The notes under the pieces are model-generated. The model was given only the letters and a program-made list of their open reading frames with translations, made no database searches and was not told the DNA's origin. 64,000 nt of DNA, from the NCBI GenBank assembly GCA_014338405.1, contig JTDE01003534.1, positions 8,188 through 72,187 on the forward strand, given 5' to 3'. This document shows, one piece after another, positions 24,601 through 33,300 of the stretch; within the stretch, counting starts at the first letter, position 1; the number at the start of each line of letters is the position of its first letter. The position numbers were made by a program, and so were the translations under genes. Source of the stretch: Paragonimus skrjabini miyazakii (Eukaryota > Platyhelminthes > Trematoda > Plagiorchiida > Troglotrematidae).

Positions 24601-26703
24601 TGTACGAAAAGTGTTCAATCTACAGCTTCTTGCATCATAATTATCTATAAAACATTAAGTGGTCATGTAGTTTTGTTTTAAAGAGTATGCATGTTTATCC
24701 CGTGCTACTTTGATGGTAATGTCAATGTTTTCATCTGCCTTTAAAACCCTTCAACAAGTGTACTTCTCCGATGTGATGGTTTTAAAGTTGCACAAATTTC
24801 TTACGTTTAACTCGTTCCGTCGTTTAGTCCATTTGCCCGTAAAGTTCATTTTCATGGGAGTGGTGTTGCATGTAGCATTCACTCTTCTGTGTGAGACCTC
24901 AACAACGAAGATATCAGTCTAGAAGCTTACTTCAATATTTTGTCGTGGTGAAAACTTTCTACCTTAGTCTACTTCTTTAATGTCTCGTACTAAGTTTGGC
25001 TTATCCTCAATAATCTGTGAACATGTTTTCGTTAAAGTGAAATTTCTCGCTGATATTTACATCAAATTTATTGATTGCATCACAGCATCGCACGTTTCAC
25101 CGAAATGAAACTAAACGGCGCTTGTTTCTTTGTCGACAAACTAACTAAGTTGCAGTAGTTTTCACTATTTTCTACGGATTTGGTTTGTTGTTCTGCATTT
25201 ATTCCTATTCTGTTTATTCCGCCTGTGGTCGTTGTCGTAAACTTCCCTGTGTCATGTCTGACATTTTTTTCGAAGTTGTGTACGACGGGACATGTGCGGG
25301 CTTGCCCCAGGGTGCGCTGATACGTATTCACCATCATTTTGTTAAATTGCGGCAACTTTTGTTCTGCATTGAAGCACCAATGTGTTGTCTCCATGTGCTA
25401 TCCCAAGTAATAATAACACTTTCTGATGAGTAGTCGGGGGGGGGGGTTGGTTAATTTTAAGTTGAACACTACACGTTTGGTCATTATCTTCACATTCGGG
25501 TAGACTTTTCAAACAACCTCTTTCAAAGAGAAACACTAGATACAAGTTTCACTTTTGTTAGTGCTCGTCATTTGCGCATATCCTTGCCACGGTCAGGACT
25601 AGAACTTCGGCACGCTTTTATGAGGCAACCATGCTGACCACTGTGCTATTGATCTCGTAGTTGACACGATTGAATTGTCATGTCTGAACATCCGACCACT
25701 TTCGCTGGTCTGTACTAGTCAGATTGTCTGCCCGTCTCGATAGGAACCACAATGACTCGATTGGACAACCCTACGATTATGACATCCGAGACAAGTCGAC
25801 CTCTCCAATCTCATTACACCTGTAAAGCGATATTTTAGATTACTCTCGTCGAAAGAAGCTGGCTGGAAAGTTTATTAGAATGCGAAGGCTGCGATCAAGT
25901 ATGAATGGTGTTTAGCTTACAATATCATTTATCTCGCTTGGTTTCAAGGTATCGAGGAGCGACTCGGCTTCCTTCTTGTTTTTGTTCTACTAAGGGAGTG
26001 CAGAACATAAAAAAAACGATTGTGTGCAATTTACTTCTGTTAACCATGCGAAGGTTAGATTTTAAACGGAATGTTTACTGATGTTGTGGAATAACGCTTT
26101 CGTTGACAATTCTGGTAGCAGCTTCGTTTGTGAATGCAAACCCGGCAGTATTTATGTAATACTGTTTCATCTATATATTTTGGTTGATCTGTATCAGTGT
26201 GCTTTGAAGAACAACCGGAAGACATCCTTTTATGTACACTATCATATTGGAAATGAATAGCAGAAAAAAGGAGTCGGATTCCATACGTGTGCAAATAGAC
26301 AGAAAATCAGCCATCATTATTTTATCACAAAATTAATATCTAACGCTCATTGCATATTGTTTTCAGATATATGGTTGTGACTATGCAGAAGCTGTGGCGT
26401 TGTTATTCACTATTTTTCTTTGTGACTTTTCCTAGTGAAATAGGCTTTTTTTCACTATCCCTGTCAACTGACTGTAGTATTGCTTGCTGTTAGTTAATGA
26501 TTTTGATATCTTTCCTTCCCCCAGATCCCAATCCGCGTCTGGAATTCCTGAAGAGTTTACATAAGACAAACCACGATCGGTCTATGATTGAGTCTTACGA
26601 AGAAAACAAACCTATACATCATCAAAAAGTACTCGATCGTCGGTTACGTCATCAACAGAAGCGTCAATCGAGAAAACGGTTGAAACGTACAATTGACACG
26701 TAA
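598..26703 (+). CDS. WDR4: WDR4/Trm82-like WD-repeat protein, tRNA m7G46 methyltransferase non-catalytic subunit (10 exons)
   Basis: Joining 598-665, 711-752, 799-936, 976-1150, 7209-7327, 7368-7425, 12732-12898, 15178-15436, 22477-22522 and 26525-26703 gives one open frame of 417 codons including TAA. All junctions are GT-AG and in phase. The product is about 416 aa, close to the length known for animal WDR4. Seen in the sequence: WD-like blades with SPSGKYACLTD (exon 3), SPDEKYVIFGERSGNVY then LGHLSILSDV (exon 4), the family-typical DRDEKIRIS (residues about 154-162, exon 5), LGHES and LVSAGG then DSFLRLWE (exons 5-7), and a basic C-terminal tail rich in K, R and Q (exon 10). In the family, WDR4/Trm82 stabilises METTL1/Trm8, which makes m7G46 in tRNA in the nucleus. 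The start is uncertain: ATG 598 is the only ATG found in that exon, and upstream coding exons are possible. Identity rests on remembered family motifs, not on a search. Confidence 0.85.
711..752 (+). CDS. WDR4: WDR4-like exon 2
   Basis: This 42-base exon encodes LQDGVVCSTHTIG and lies between an AG at 709-710 and a GTAGGT donor at 753. It is supported mainly by in-phase joining on both sides and by the 45- and 46-base introns around it. It falls in a poorly conserved part of the family. Confidence 0.55.
799..936 (+). CDS. WDR4: WDR4-like exon 3, first clear WD blade
   Basis: It encodes the segment with SPSGKYACLTDTSK, which matches the family pattern of a strand with SGSY/ALTDDSK. Acceptor CTCCAG is at 793-798 and donor GTAGGA at 937. 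The following intron is only 39 bases (937-975). Confidence 0.8.
976..1150 (+). CDS. WDR4: WDR4-like exon 4
   Basis: It encodes FSPDEKYVIFGERSGNVYKL and then LGHLSILSDV. Both are close to conserved blocks in WDR4/Trm82 (a 'DKSGDVY'-type strand and 'LGHLSMLLDV'). Donor GTGAGT is at 1151, in phase 0, before a 6-kb intron. Confidence 0.88.
1238..1322 (+). repeat. tRNA-like sequence (SINE-like)
   Basis: A perfect T-arm is visible: stem CCTTGG 1293-1298, loop ATTCGAA 1299-1305, stem CCAAGG 1306-1311, with the B-box consensus GATTCGAAC at 1298-1306. Upstream, CCTCA and TGAGG (about 1271-1284) can pair, but they leave a 4-base loop instead of a 7-base anticodon loop, and no acceptor stem forms. This argues for a tRNA-derived repeat and not a working tRNA gene. 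Confidence 0.4.
2443..2818 (+). repeat. Left arm of a ~375-bp inverted repeat (foldback)
   Basis: This arm is very similar to the reverse complement of 2898-3270, with only scattered mismatches and small indels by eye. The spacer is 79 bases (2819-2897). The arm carries no recognisable coding motif; open frames appear in both arms only because the arms are copies of each other. Confidence 0.9.
2898..3270 (-). repeat. Right arm of the ~375-bp inverted repeat
   Basis: Reverse-complement partner of 2443-2818. The arms diverge abruptly outside CCGGAG at 2443 and CTCCGG at 3270. No terminal target-site duplication is obvious. Transcribed as part of the WDR4-like intron, it would form a long RNA hairpin. 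Confidence 0.9.
4350..6395 (+). mobile_element. Degenerate LINE, endonuclease to early RT, 3'-truncated
   Basis: The decayed copy reads in order: an N-terminal region, endonuclease remnants (SAYAP then GDINAQVG within 4990-5140), a linker (about 5507-5731), and the start of the RT domain (KHFEGEFSWPPAST, then RNRAAGPDG) up to about 6395. Stops and frameshifts are frequent. It lacks the RT palm and 3' UTR found in the copy at 17.6 kb, which is unusual because LINEs normally lose their 5' end. Confidence 0.8.
7209..7327 (+). CDS. WDR4: WDR4-like exon 5, signature exon
   Basis: It encodes SDDCTLIATCDRDEKIRISRF, interrupted by no stop, then EAFCLGHES. The DRDEKIRIS block is the most diagnostic WDR4/Trm82 motif in the window. 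Acceptor AG is at 7207-7208; the donor GTTACG at 7328 leaves phase 2. The next intron is 40 bases (7328-7367). Confidence 0.92.
7368..7425 (+). CDS. WDR4: WDR4-like exon 6
   Basis: It encodes FITQLVFCPRSHYLVSAGG, the strand before the DGTLRLWE-like element of the next exon. The acceptor is TTGCAG and the donor GTAAGT (7426), phase 0. The C-terminal GG joins directly to DSFLRLWE in exon 7. Confidence 0.9.
8605..8731 (+). CDS. Candidate exon of unidentified protein (nested in intron)
   Basis: After a TTTTGCAG acceptor the frame runs 42 codons, including SESCMERIICVRLAVTTKHP, and ends at T|GTAAGC. It joins in phase with 8802-8980 across a 70-base intron. The family is not recognised. It could be an alternative product, a pseudogene fragment captured in the intron, or chance. 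Confidence 0.3.
8802..8980 (+). CDS. Second candidate exon of the unidentified protein
   Basis: It follows an ACATAG acceptor and ends CAG|GTGTTG in phase 0. Its 59 codons form an amphipathic, exon-like peptide with RNALEFTARLVRESAKMGC. Together with the previous exon it makes about 102 aa. No start, stop or further exons were found, so function and reality are open. Confidence 0.3.
11222..11244. repeat. (AT)n microsatellite
   Basis: Uninterrupted alternating A and T for about 23 bases inside WDR4-like intron 6. Confidence 0.95.
12732..12898 (+). CDS. WDR4: WDR4-like exon 7
   Basis: It encodes DSFLRLWEAQTGLELATFQL at its start, a WD-repeat strand of the family's 'GDGTLRLWEYRSG' type, and ends ICPVANLCVGCSS. 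Acceptor AG is at 12730-12731; the donor GTAAGT at 12899 leaves phase 2. Confidence 0.9.
13055..13127 (+). mobile_element. LINE 3' tail (solo)
   Basis: It matches the 3' end of the LINE at 17.6-19.6 kb: the AACCAC-x-GATRTATTGCTGTC block followed by ATGATGATGAT. Only the last ~70 bases are present, so this is a severely 5'-truncated insertion. Confidence 0.7.
14290..14640 (-). repeat. tRNA-related SINE copy 1
   Basis: Read on the minus strand it has an exact Pol III A-box match (TAGCACAGTGG, 14461-14471), a B-box-like GTTCTAGTC (14420-14428, one mismatch at the R position), and 32 bases between them. It shares about 300 bases with 25500-25840 and less well with 15540-15800. No SINE family name is assigned. 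Confidence 0.65.
15178..15436 (+). CDS. WDR4: WDR4-like exon 8, late propeller blades
   Basis: This 86-codon exon encodes HPVLFAIPFQIRDEGTSV, later RPLLDLAVCS and LSMDALPKLITWSL. Acceptor CTTGCAG, donor CAG|GTTAGT, phase 0 at the end. The region is weakly conserved in the family; support comes from the open frame, splice sites and in-phase junctions. Confidence 0.8.
15540..15800 (+). repeat. tRNA-related SINE copy 2
   Basis: Plus-strand relative of 14290-14640 and 25500-25840. It keeps GGAGTTCTAGTCCC and the following AGGATATGCAC...GACGAGCTCTAA tract, but its A-box half is replaced or scrambled. It begins inside the donor-side part of WDR4-like intron 8. Confidence 0.6.
15889..16258. repeat. 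Inverted repeat, arms ~120 bp, spacer ~130 bp
   Basis: Arm 15889-16007 pairs with arm 16138-16258, at roughly three-quarters identity by eye. Both arms read, in the outer-to-inner direction, an ATTATATATCAA block followed by GGCAAGG and an ACGA-rich part. It is more diverged than the 2.4-kb foldback. Confidence 0.7.
16513..16582 (-). repeat. tRNA-like SINE head with intact A and B boxes
   Basis: On the minus strand an A box TGGCTCAGCGG (16564-16574) and a B box GTTCGAGCC (16521-16529) both fit the Pol III consensus exactly and are 34 bases apart. The flanking GCATGCATAGCTGTGACAATAAA-like stretch (about 16577-16600) recurs near 12285-12310. No paired acceptor stem is visible, so a SINE is more likely than a tRNA gene. 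Confidence 0.5.
17030..17262 (-). repeat. Dispersed repeat with 12-bp palindrome (copy 1)
   Basis: Its reverse complement is similar over about 230 bases to 57628-57866. It contains the perfect palindrome GTAGTATACTAC at 17075-17086, embedded in a longer near-palindrome. Protein coding is not evident. Confidence 0.65.
17590..19591 (+). mobile_element. 5'-truncated RTE-like LINE with open RT frame
   Basis: The element starts in the linker between endonuclease and RT (similarity to other copies begins near 17596), contains the ORF 17603-19303, and has a 3' UTR of about 290 bases ending in TGATGATGATGAG. The microsatellite-like tail and the order RT then WLGHVLRMP-type C-terminus fit RTE-like elements of flukes. 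The endonuclease is missing, so it is not autonomous. A target-site duplication could not be assigned. Confidence 0.85.
17603..19303 (+). CDS. LINE reverse transcriptase (566 aa, uninterrupted, endonuclease absent)
   Basis: RNA-dependent DNA polymerase of a non-LTR retrotransposon. Seen in order: linker WAEHFEGQFSWPP; RT fingers with NKAAGPD and NHRGISLTPVIS; QAGFRPGRG around residue 150; motif A FLDYKGAFDSVD with the catalytic Asp at residue 183; VRQGCPLSPFLF; the YADD box at 284-287; then the C-terminal LRWLGHVLRMP region near 470. There are no stops or frameshifts, in contrast to every other copy in the window. The ATG is simply the first in frame; the parental ORF would continue upstream into an endonuclease. 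It lies in sense orientation within WDR4-like intron 8. Confidence 0.92.
   Translation: MERWAEHFEGQFSWPPASTLLPPQTSDVMPWSVDLEPPTETEVRNCISALNRNKAAGPDDLVPALFKEGGEVLVAALTQLFQLVWSTETIPPCWGHAIIVPIFKKGIRSSCENHRGISLTPVISRVLASIILRRLTAVRELNIREEQAGFRPGRGCIDHVFTLRQILEQRHVYRRPTIAVFLDYKGAFDSVDRSTLLESLKRRGVPTKYVNILSALYSHTSAQVRVYGELSDSFSTRSGVRQGCPLSPFLFNFVMDEIMEDCLRHSNDAGVDLLPGGRLTDLDYADDKVLLFDNFQAAQATLNAISRSAKYFGMRFAASKCKVLLQDCCDHVGLMLDNEVMEVVDRFVYLGSCISGGGGGVGNEIEARISKARAVFTNLRHLWRQRGISLKLKGRVYQTTVRAVLLYGSETWPIRVEDVNRLQVFDHRCLRSIARIGWHQRISNEEVRKRVFGTDCQTSSFVQSLHLHRLRWLGHVLRMPANRLPHRALFADAAADWRKVRGGQMMTWRRQMKSFTKGLGTVGRVRLPGWSPRDSESRWLETLGEMVANRAQWRECCRCLAELSVK
22477..22522 (+). CDS. WDR4: WDR4-like exon 9
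   Basis: This 46-base exon encodes LNVVSYIPEDLLELP plus one base. Acceptor TTTCACAG, donor GTAAGC. It is short, but it is the only exon needed to join exon 8 (phase 0) to exon 10 (which needs one base), and the joined frame stays open. Confidence 0.75.
23994..24192. repeat. Inverted repeat, ~71-bp arms, 57-base spacer
   Basis: Arm 23994-24064 is nearly the exact reverse complement of 24122-24192, with three or so mismatches by eye. The ends are abrupt. No coding motif was identified inside. Confidence 0.85.
25500..25840 (-). repeat. tRNA-related SINE copy 3
   Basis: Close relative of 14290-14640 in the same orientation. It keeps the A box TAGCACAGTGG (25638-25648, minus strand) and the GTTCTAGTC B-like box (25597-25605). 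Similarity extends on both sides for about 300 bases in total. Confidence 0.65.
26525..26703 (+). CDS. WDR4: WDR4-like terminal exon 10
   Basis: Acceptor CCCCCAG. It encodes PNPRLEFLKSLHKTNHD and then a strongly basic tail including HQQKRQSRKRLKR, and stops at TAA 26701-26703. A K/R/Q-rich C-terminus after the propeller is typical of animal WDR4. AATAAA follows 28 bases after the stop. Confidence 0.88.
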
Positions 26704-26731
26704 ACTGTACATTGTGGTACTATTTGTGAAC

Positions 26732-26737
26732 AATAAA
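26732..26737 (+). terminator. Polyadenylation signal of the WDR4-like gene
   Basis: A canonical AATAAA hexamer 28 bases downstream of the stop codon, followed by a GT-rich stretch (TGTCGTTGTTCTCATTGTG), which suits 3' end formation. Confidence 0.8.
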
Positions 26738-27889
26738 TGCTATAACTGTCGTTGTTCTCATTGTGCACTTGACTTGTGTCGGCTGGTATTGCTGATGTGA
26801 ACTGATACTCCGGATGAATCTAACTATTCATCGTCTCATTTGGTCCACCTTCTAATGTTCTTTGAATAGTCCTTTTGTGCGAGTTGGTTAATTCTTAACC
26901 ATTTGCTAGGGTAAATGTATCACAATATCGTTTTCTTGCCATTCTATTAGTGCCACTGATTCTACCTGTTTCTGTCCACTTTTTCTTCCATATGCTGATT
27001 TGTCTAATATGAGTTAACGTACCAGGAACGATGTACAATGTGGCCGTGTGTCTACTGTTAGAAATACTCTCCTTATTGCGTTCTCGGGTGCTTCATTAGG
27101 TGGTGTTTTCAGTTTGTTATCTAGTCCCAACGTTTACTGCAAATCTGAACGCCAAGTTACGACTCCACGTTCCGATCATAAAGTCCCTCGTCAGTTGTTC
27201 TATCTAGAATAGATGGAACTTCACAAACGTTTTCTCGCTCATCCCGATTTATCTGTACAATCTGATCAACCTCTGTCCTATGTGATTTCTGATGAATCTC
27301 CTGCAGTCACACTAAATTCATTGTTTAACACCCCATTAACAACCGCCGGCACCAATTTCCCTCGCTGCGTTTTTTTTCTTACATAAGTAAATACATTAAT
27401 TTGCTGGTTTCTTTTCTCCCAATGGCTTAAGTGTTATCTAATCTGCTTCATTTATGAAAATCGGCATTTGTTTTGAATGTTATGGGAAGAGAATATTTTG
27501 CGTAATATCGCACCGGGCCTATCTATCTTACTTGACGCAATAGGTGCGACATACTTTTGAATATATTTTGTTACATGCATGTGTTCCTTCGTTTTAAAAC
27601 GGCGGCGTTGTATCAAACGAACCAGGACGAAGAGTTGAGAATTACGCAGCTATTAAATGGACAATATATCGCCAGTACACAAAATAGATGTATGTGCGAA
27701 TTGAATCAGGCCCATAATGTGCGTGGTATGTTTGATTGCGCGTATCTCCCGGTGTCCAGTCTTTTACAAAAGTTTGCAAAAAAACAAGTCAACCAACACC
27801 CTTATGAATACGAATAGTCCTGTTTACACTTGCCGCACAGCACGTTCCCATGGTCTGGTGTGGAATAAACGGAAGCTGTGAACAATCGT

Positions 27890-28150
27890 TTGCAATGCTT
27901 CTTGATGCTTACCATCAAACCGATACTCCACGACCGGTTTCCTCTTTGTTTGGACTCACCGGGTAAAGGTAGACTGAATGAAGTATCCAACCGGCCACTA
28001 TTCGTGTGACAAGTCAAAACCCCTATCCGGTCGATCACCAGTTATTTGCACATCGCTTGTGACGGGGGAAATTGTACGTACTCGTGTTATAGCTTGTTTA
28101 CACCCCGTGTATGTGGATGGACACAGTCCATCTCGGATTGCCAGTTTGTA
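27890..28150 (+). repeat. Diverged dispersed repeat, copy 1
   Basis: It shares blocks in the same order with 37290-37515, for example a CTTCTT-x-ATG...ACCATCAAACCGA segment, GATGGGGGAA-like, and GGATGGACACAGTCCA. Both are degraded; type unknown. Confidence 0.5.
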
Positions 28151-29989
28151 CCGAAGAACCCAATACAACTCATCTCGGAAAGAAAGAAAAAAGACGAATC
28201 AGAGGACCAACATGAGCAACATCTTTGGGACATCACCTCAACGGCCGACCAACTTCCAACCTTTATTTTCTGCCGGTCAATGTGGAAAACATTCGAGAGT
28301 TTATCTCGCCTAAAGAGACTGTTAGGTTTCCTCCTGCTGTTACTATTCAGTACCATATACCAGTCTGACCTTATTAGATAGAACCTCTTGCGGGTAGCCG
28401 GGAAGGTCACGAGAACAAGAACTTCAACGGAAAATCGTCACGACAGTGATTATCCGCGACTTCCCTGGAGTCACAGATAAGAACCCGTATTCCTCGTTTA
28501 ATCGTGACCTTTGGGAATTGGGTTTTCTCAAGCATAGGCTAGGGACCACCGCAGGCTCCATACTGGTTAAGTAGTAGATCATACTCCATGCCCCCCACCT
28601 TTACTTGGAATTCGCGATCTTAGAATGCTGAAATTCACTCTCTCTCTGATTGCAATGGACTCCCTGATAAAATCACGGTCGTCGTGCAGGGCGGCAATCT
28701 CAGCTTGTGTCATGTCGCAAGGATCGCCCACGTGCGTAACTAAACGACTTTTGGACTGCCTACGAAGCCACTGTCACAACCACTTTATGCTCGTTAGTAG
28801 GCGCTTCGTTACTGATAACAAAGGCCAAGTAATTAATGGTTCACGGCGATGTGCTTCCAACTACTCATTCTTCGAAAACCCCCCGTATACCGATTCATAT
28901 GAAGTCGACGTAGTTCATACTCAATTTACCGTAGACTCATAAATCCGTAGTGCAAACGTGGAATATGTTTTCTCATTTCAAAATTGTGTGTCTGTATACA
29001 AATGCTTCGAGCCTTCTAAACAATATCCAGGAACTTTGACATCACTGTTCTATGGAGAAACCGACGCTGACGAGCATGACCGAGGCATGGCTGCATCAAG
29101 AAACAACTGATGTTGAAATCGCGATTGCCTTTTTATTGTTGAGGGCTGATAAAGAACAAGGCAGTGAAGGGGTCTACTCTCAACGTCTTAAGTGATGTTC
29201 AAATGCAATCAATCAAAAACCCCATTCTCGTAGGTGTTTTGGATTCGCTGTAGTGTTTTGTCCATTGTAACACATTGTCCGGTTATCGGGTATTCGCAGT
29301 TACCTCACTCCAACCTGTATCAAATCGGTGGATCACTCAGTCCTTAAGGCACTACGAAGTGTTTGCCGTTACAGTAACAAACGTGTTCTTGTTATGGGAA
29401 ACCTTTATCATACCGTTAATGAGAGTGGCTCCACGAGTAACACTTGCACCTAAATTTTGGGACACTGCAGGAATAAGTTGTATCTGGATATTTAGAAAAG
29501 ACTCGATTGCTTGAAGTCTGAATTTGAACCGACAACGGAAACGGTGGGTTTACTTATCAGCCATACAGTTTTAATGCTTATCGGTAACGTTGGTAAATTC
29601 TAGCGTGAAGTGGTTGAGAAATCCTGGTTGCGCAGTCAGTCTCCTGGATTATTTAGTGGATTCCATATAACACAATGGGTTAGGTGAGTAGCTAGGTCCA
29701 GATGTGAAATTTCCAAGCTTTCGGCGTAACTTCGTAGCAGTTCAGTCCTTTCTAAGTTATGTATTCCGCCAAGCTGCTTACCAGACTGAGAATGCCAAGG
29801 CCTCCACTTGATGGTGTAACAACCAAAGGTCGTCACAGATGATGAATCTTATCCTGTGAACGAGCCGCTTACGATTGGATCACTCTCGATGGAGGCTCCT
29901 TAGGACTGTGACCACGGTGTAACCAGTTTTAAGTTTGTCCTTATCGCCACTCTCCGGAGACATTTGAATATTCAACGCCGCAGCCCCCG

Positions 29990-30240
29990 ACGCGGTACTA
30001 ACCTCCCCACAGTTTTCAAATTAGTGGAAAGTCTTCTAGATGTCTGCATTAAGAAGCATCTTGGGAATAGCAAGCTGATTATTAATGCACAACACGGATT
30101 TTGACGAGACGGTTCACACAGTTCGCGCTTGCTTGAAGCAGTGGACGAATGGATAAATGCTGCTGACAAGAATGTTAGCGTGGATGTTATTTTTCTCAAC
30201 TTCACGAAGGTTTCTAACAGTCGATCGTTCAGCATTCCTG
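29990..30240 (+). mobile_element. CR1/jockey-like LINE RT fragment
   Basis: The frame reads TVFKLVESLLDVCIKKHL, then AQHGF, one stop, then LLEAVDEW and VDVIFLNFTKVS. This is the order of RT motifs in CR1/jockey-type elements (a QHGF-type block, an LLE-W helix, then motif A 'VDVIFLDFSKAFD'). The motif A Asp is Asn here, and a stop lies after QHGF, so it is dead. It is a different family from the RTE-like copies and abuts one of them. Confidence 0.7.
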
Positions 30241-30324
30241 AGAAAGTTACTTACTTTTTGCATAGTTTGGGGCGCTTAAATGTGACTCAAGGACTATCTA
30301 GATTTGCGAGTATTCAGGGTCAGA

Positions 30325-33300
30325 GTCTGTAGTTTGGACAACATTCACACCACTGACTCCAAGTAGCCACCGTCTCACCTAACATCTCAAGCCACTGACT
30401 TTGCGAGTCTCTAGGTCTCCAGCCCGGGAGACGAACCCGATCTACTGTGGTCAACTCCTTGGTGAACGATTTTATTTCTGTACGCCATATGTCCACCACG
30501 CACCTTTTGCCAATCGGCTGCCGCTTTGCCAGATAGTGCTCGGTGTGGCAGACGACTAGCTGGCATCCTTAGTACATGACCTAACCACCAAAGTCTGTGC
30601 AAGTGTAAGGAGTGACCGAAAGAACCCGTTTGACAGTCACTATCAAATACCCACTTCCTCACTTGTTCGTTGTTTACCAATTGATGCCACCCGATGTGAG
30701 TGATCGAACACAAACAGCGGTTGTCAACTTTTCGCAAACGGTTCACATCTTCTACCCAGTGCGACCATGTTTCGTTGGGATTAAGTGATATAGCCGTCAC
30801 TATCCCCTTATATACGTGACCCTTAAGCCTCACAGAAATATCTCTTTTTTACCGGAGGTGTTGTAAATTAGCGAATACCGCCCTAATCATAGAGATACGC
30901 GCCTCTATTTCATTACCTCCACCTCCACTACTAGCAATGATCCAGCTTCCCACGTGCACAAATCGGTCAAAAACTTCCCTAACATTGCCATACAGCATTA
31001 AATATACGTGATCATAGCGGTTTTGCCGAAGCACTTAGCACTTTGAGTCTGCAAAGCGCATTTCGAGGGATTTATCAGAGTGACAAATAGCGTCTAGCAA
31101 CGTTTGTGCTGTTTCTAAAGTGTTAAACAGCAACACCTTGTCGGGTAGGAGGTTCACGCCAGCATGTTGTGAGTACCGCAGATAGTCCTGGATTATTTCG
31201 TCTGTTACAAAATTAAGCAAAAATGGTGAAAGTGGACAGATTTGACGTACACCGCTCCTGGTGCTGAAGCTGTCAGACAGTTCACCGTAAGTCCTAACCT
31301 GAGTGAGAGTTTGAGAATAAGGCGCTGACAGTATGTTCACATACTTGTTTGGTACACCTGTGTTTAAGTGGTTCTAAAAGTGAAGTTCGATCCACCGGAT
31401 CGAACACACCTTTATAGTCGAGGAATACAGCAATTGTTGGCCGGCGGTACACATGACACGGCTCCAAAATTTGACGGAGGGTAAAAATATGATCTACACA
31501 CCCCCGGCCAGGGCGAAATCCTGCCTGTTCTTCTCTACTATTTGCCTCTGGAGCCAGAACCCTAGAAATGACTGGAGTCAAACGTACTCCTCTTTGGTTT
31601 TTCACGAAAGCCACGAACTTTTTTTGTATACGGGAACTATTATCGAGTGACCCCAGCATGGCGAGATGTTCTCCGTTGTCCACACAAGTTGGAACAATTG
31701 CGTCAAGGTCTCTACTTACTTCTCCCCACCTTGTTTGAAGGGTGCCGGTAGGATATCTTGTAGGTCAGGAGTCCAATTACGTTTGAGGGTTAAAGTGTAA
31801 TTGAGGACCTCAGTCTTAACTGATGGTTCTAAATCTACCGACCAGGGTGTTGCATCGTAAGTTTGTGGCGGTAACACAGTAGAACCAGGAGACCAGATCC
31901 TCACAATGTTCCGCTCACTGTTCTAACCTTCTTCACCTGTAGATGGGTGTGTCATCTGCCTCGCTGACAGACGGTCGGCTTGGACCAGTAGTATGGATTA
32001 GCTTGAATACTCTGCCGATTTCCCCAGAGTAAAAGCAGTCTCCATTTCCTTAACGTTCTCCATTAGCCAAGCGTCACATTCAATGATGAGTCTACGCCTC
32101 AGCTTACTACGAGTGTCTCCTCTAAACTTGTTATATGGGCTGCTTAAATGAATGTTCCGTTTGGCTTCTATCAACTTCTGAGATTTCTCCGAGATGCAAT
32201 GTTTATATAACCTACGAACCGGTGTGCTGCATACTACAGTTCTTGATTCATGAATCGTCTGTGAGATCTGGGACCAACAGCTGTTAGGATCTTCGGGATG
32301 AGAACTGCTAAGGCTGCTTTTTTAAGGCCGTCTGGTACTTATGCTCTACTGGCCAGTTTCTCAACTACCAACCAATACGGTCAGTGCGGTCGTGGTTAAA
32401 CTGAAATAGGAACAGAAGGACAACGTACCAACGCATGATCTGAATCCGAGTATGTGCTCCAATAAGAACGACAGTCCTAAGTGGAAACCCGCCATCTATA
32501 ACTAACAGCTATGTAGTCCATTTGAGACCAGACCTGATTCGAAGAAGGAGGACGCCAGGTATAACAATGACGCGCACGAAGTCTAAAACTAGTGTTGGCT
32601 AAAAATAGCTGATGGTCTGCGCACAGCTGAAACGGTCGCCTGGTCATTATTCGAGCAATATGATGTTGTGCACTTACTGACGCGGGACAGTGAAAGCCGT
32701 GAGGAAGCTGTCTTGCTGATGACGCCTTACTTTCACTTACAGCTGGGTTGTTTGTTTTCAAGATGTAGGCGCCTTGATTTTGTATGTTTGAATGTAGTCG
32801 TAGCTATTTTTATTGATTAGGTCCCCTCCCCTCTCCCTTTTTGCTGCTCTCTTTCTAAACAGGGTTTGTTTCTTCTTCATAGTTGTGTGGCAGTTAAGGA
32901 TCAGTGTGAACCACTGATGTATTGCTGTCTATGATGATGTGATGCTATCCGAAACTTGTCACCTAAACGAGAATTGGTTTCACCAAGGCGGCCGACCTGG
33001 GCGTTCATATCTCCGGCCAAAATGGCCATATCAGAACCATGTGTTGAACTAAAAAGAGCGATCAGATTTGAGTGAAATGTGTCCTCAATACTGACGTTGC
33101 TGCAGTCAGTTGGAGCATAGGCGGACGCAATGAAAATATTTCTGAAGGCGTTGCATCTAAGACTAACCATAAAAGAACCACTCAGGCGGACGACACATAG
33201 TCTACTGTTACCAGAAACCCAGTCTACCTGTGCGGCTGCGGTTGTTGTGTTGAAGATTATACCTGACCGGTAGCGGTGGCCGTGTAGTCACCGGAATTGT

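Larger units (their letters stand above)
22523..26524 (+). other. WDR4-like intron 9 (4.0 kb)
   Basis: It contains an inverted repeat at 23994-24192 and a SINE at about 25500-25840 followed by a piece of the same family in the opposite orientation (25850-25920). A G10 homopolymer lies near 25436. The remainder (22530-23990, 24200-25490, 25925-26524) holds nothing recognised. Confidence 0.75.
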
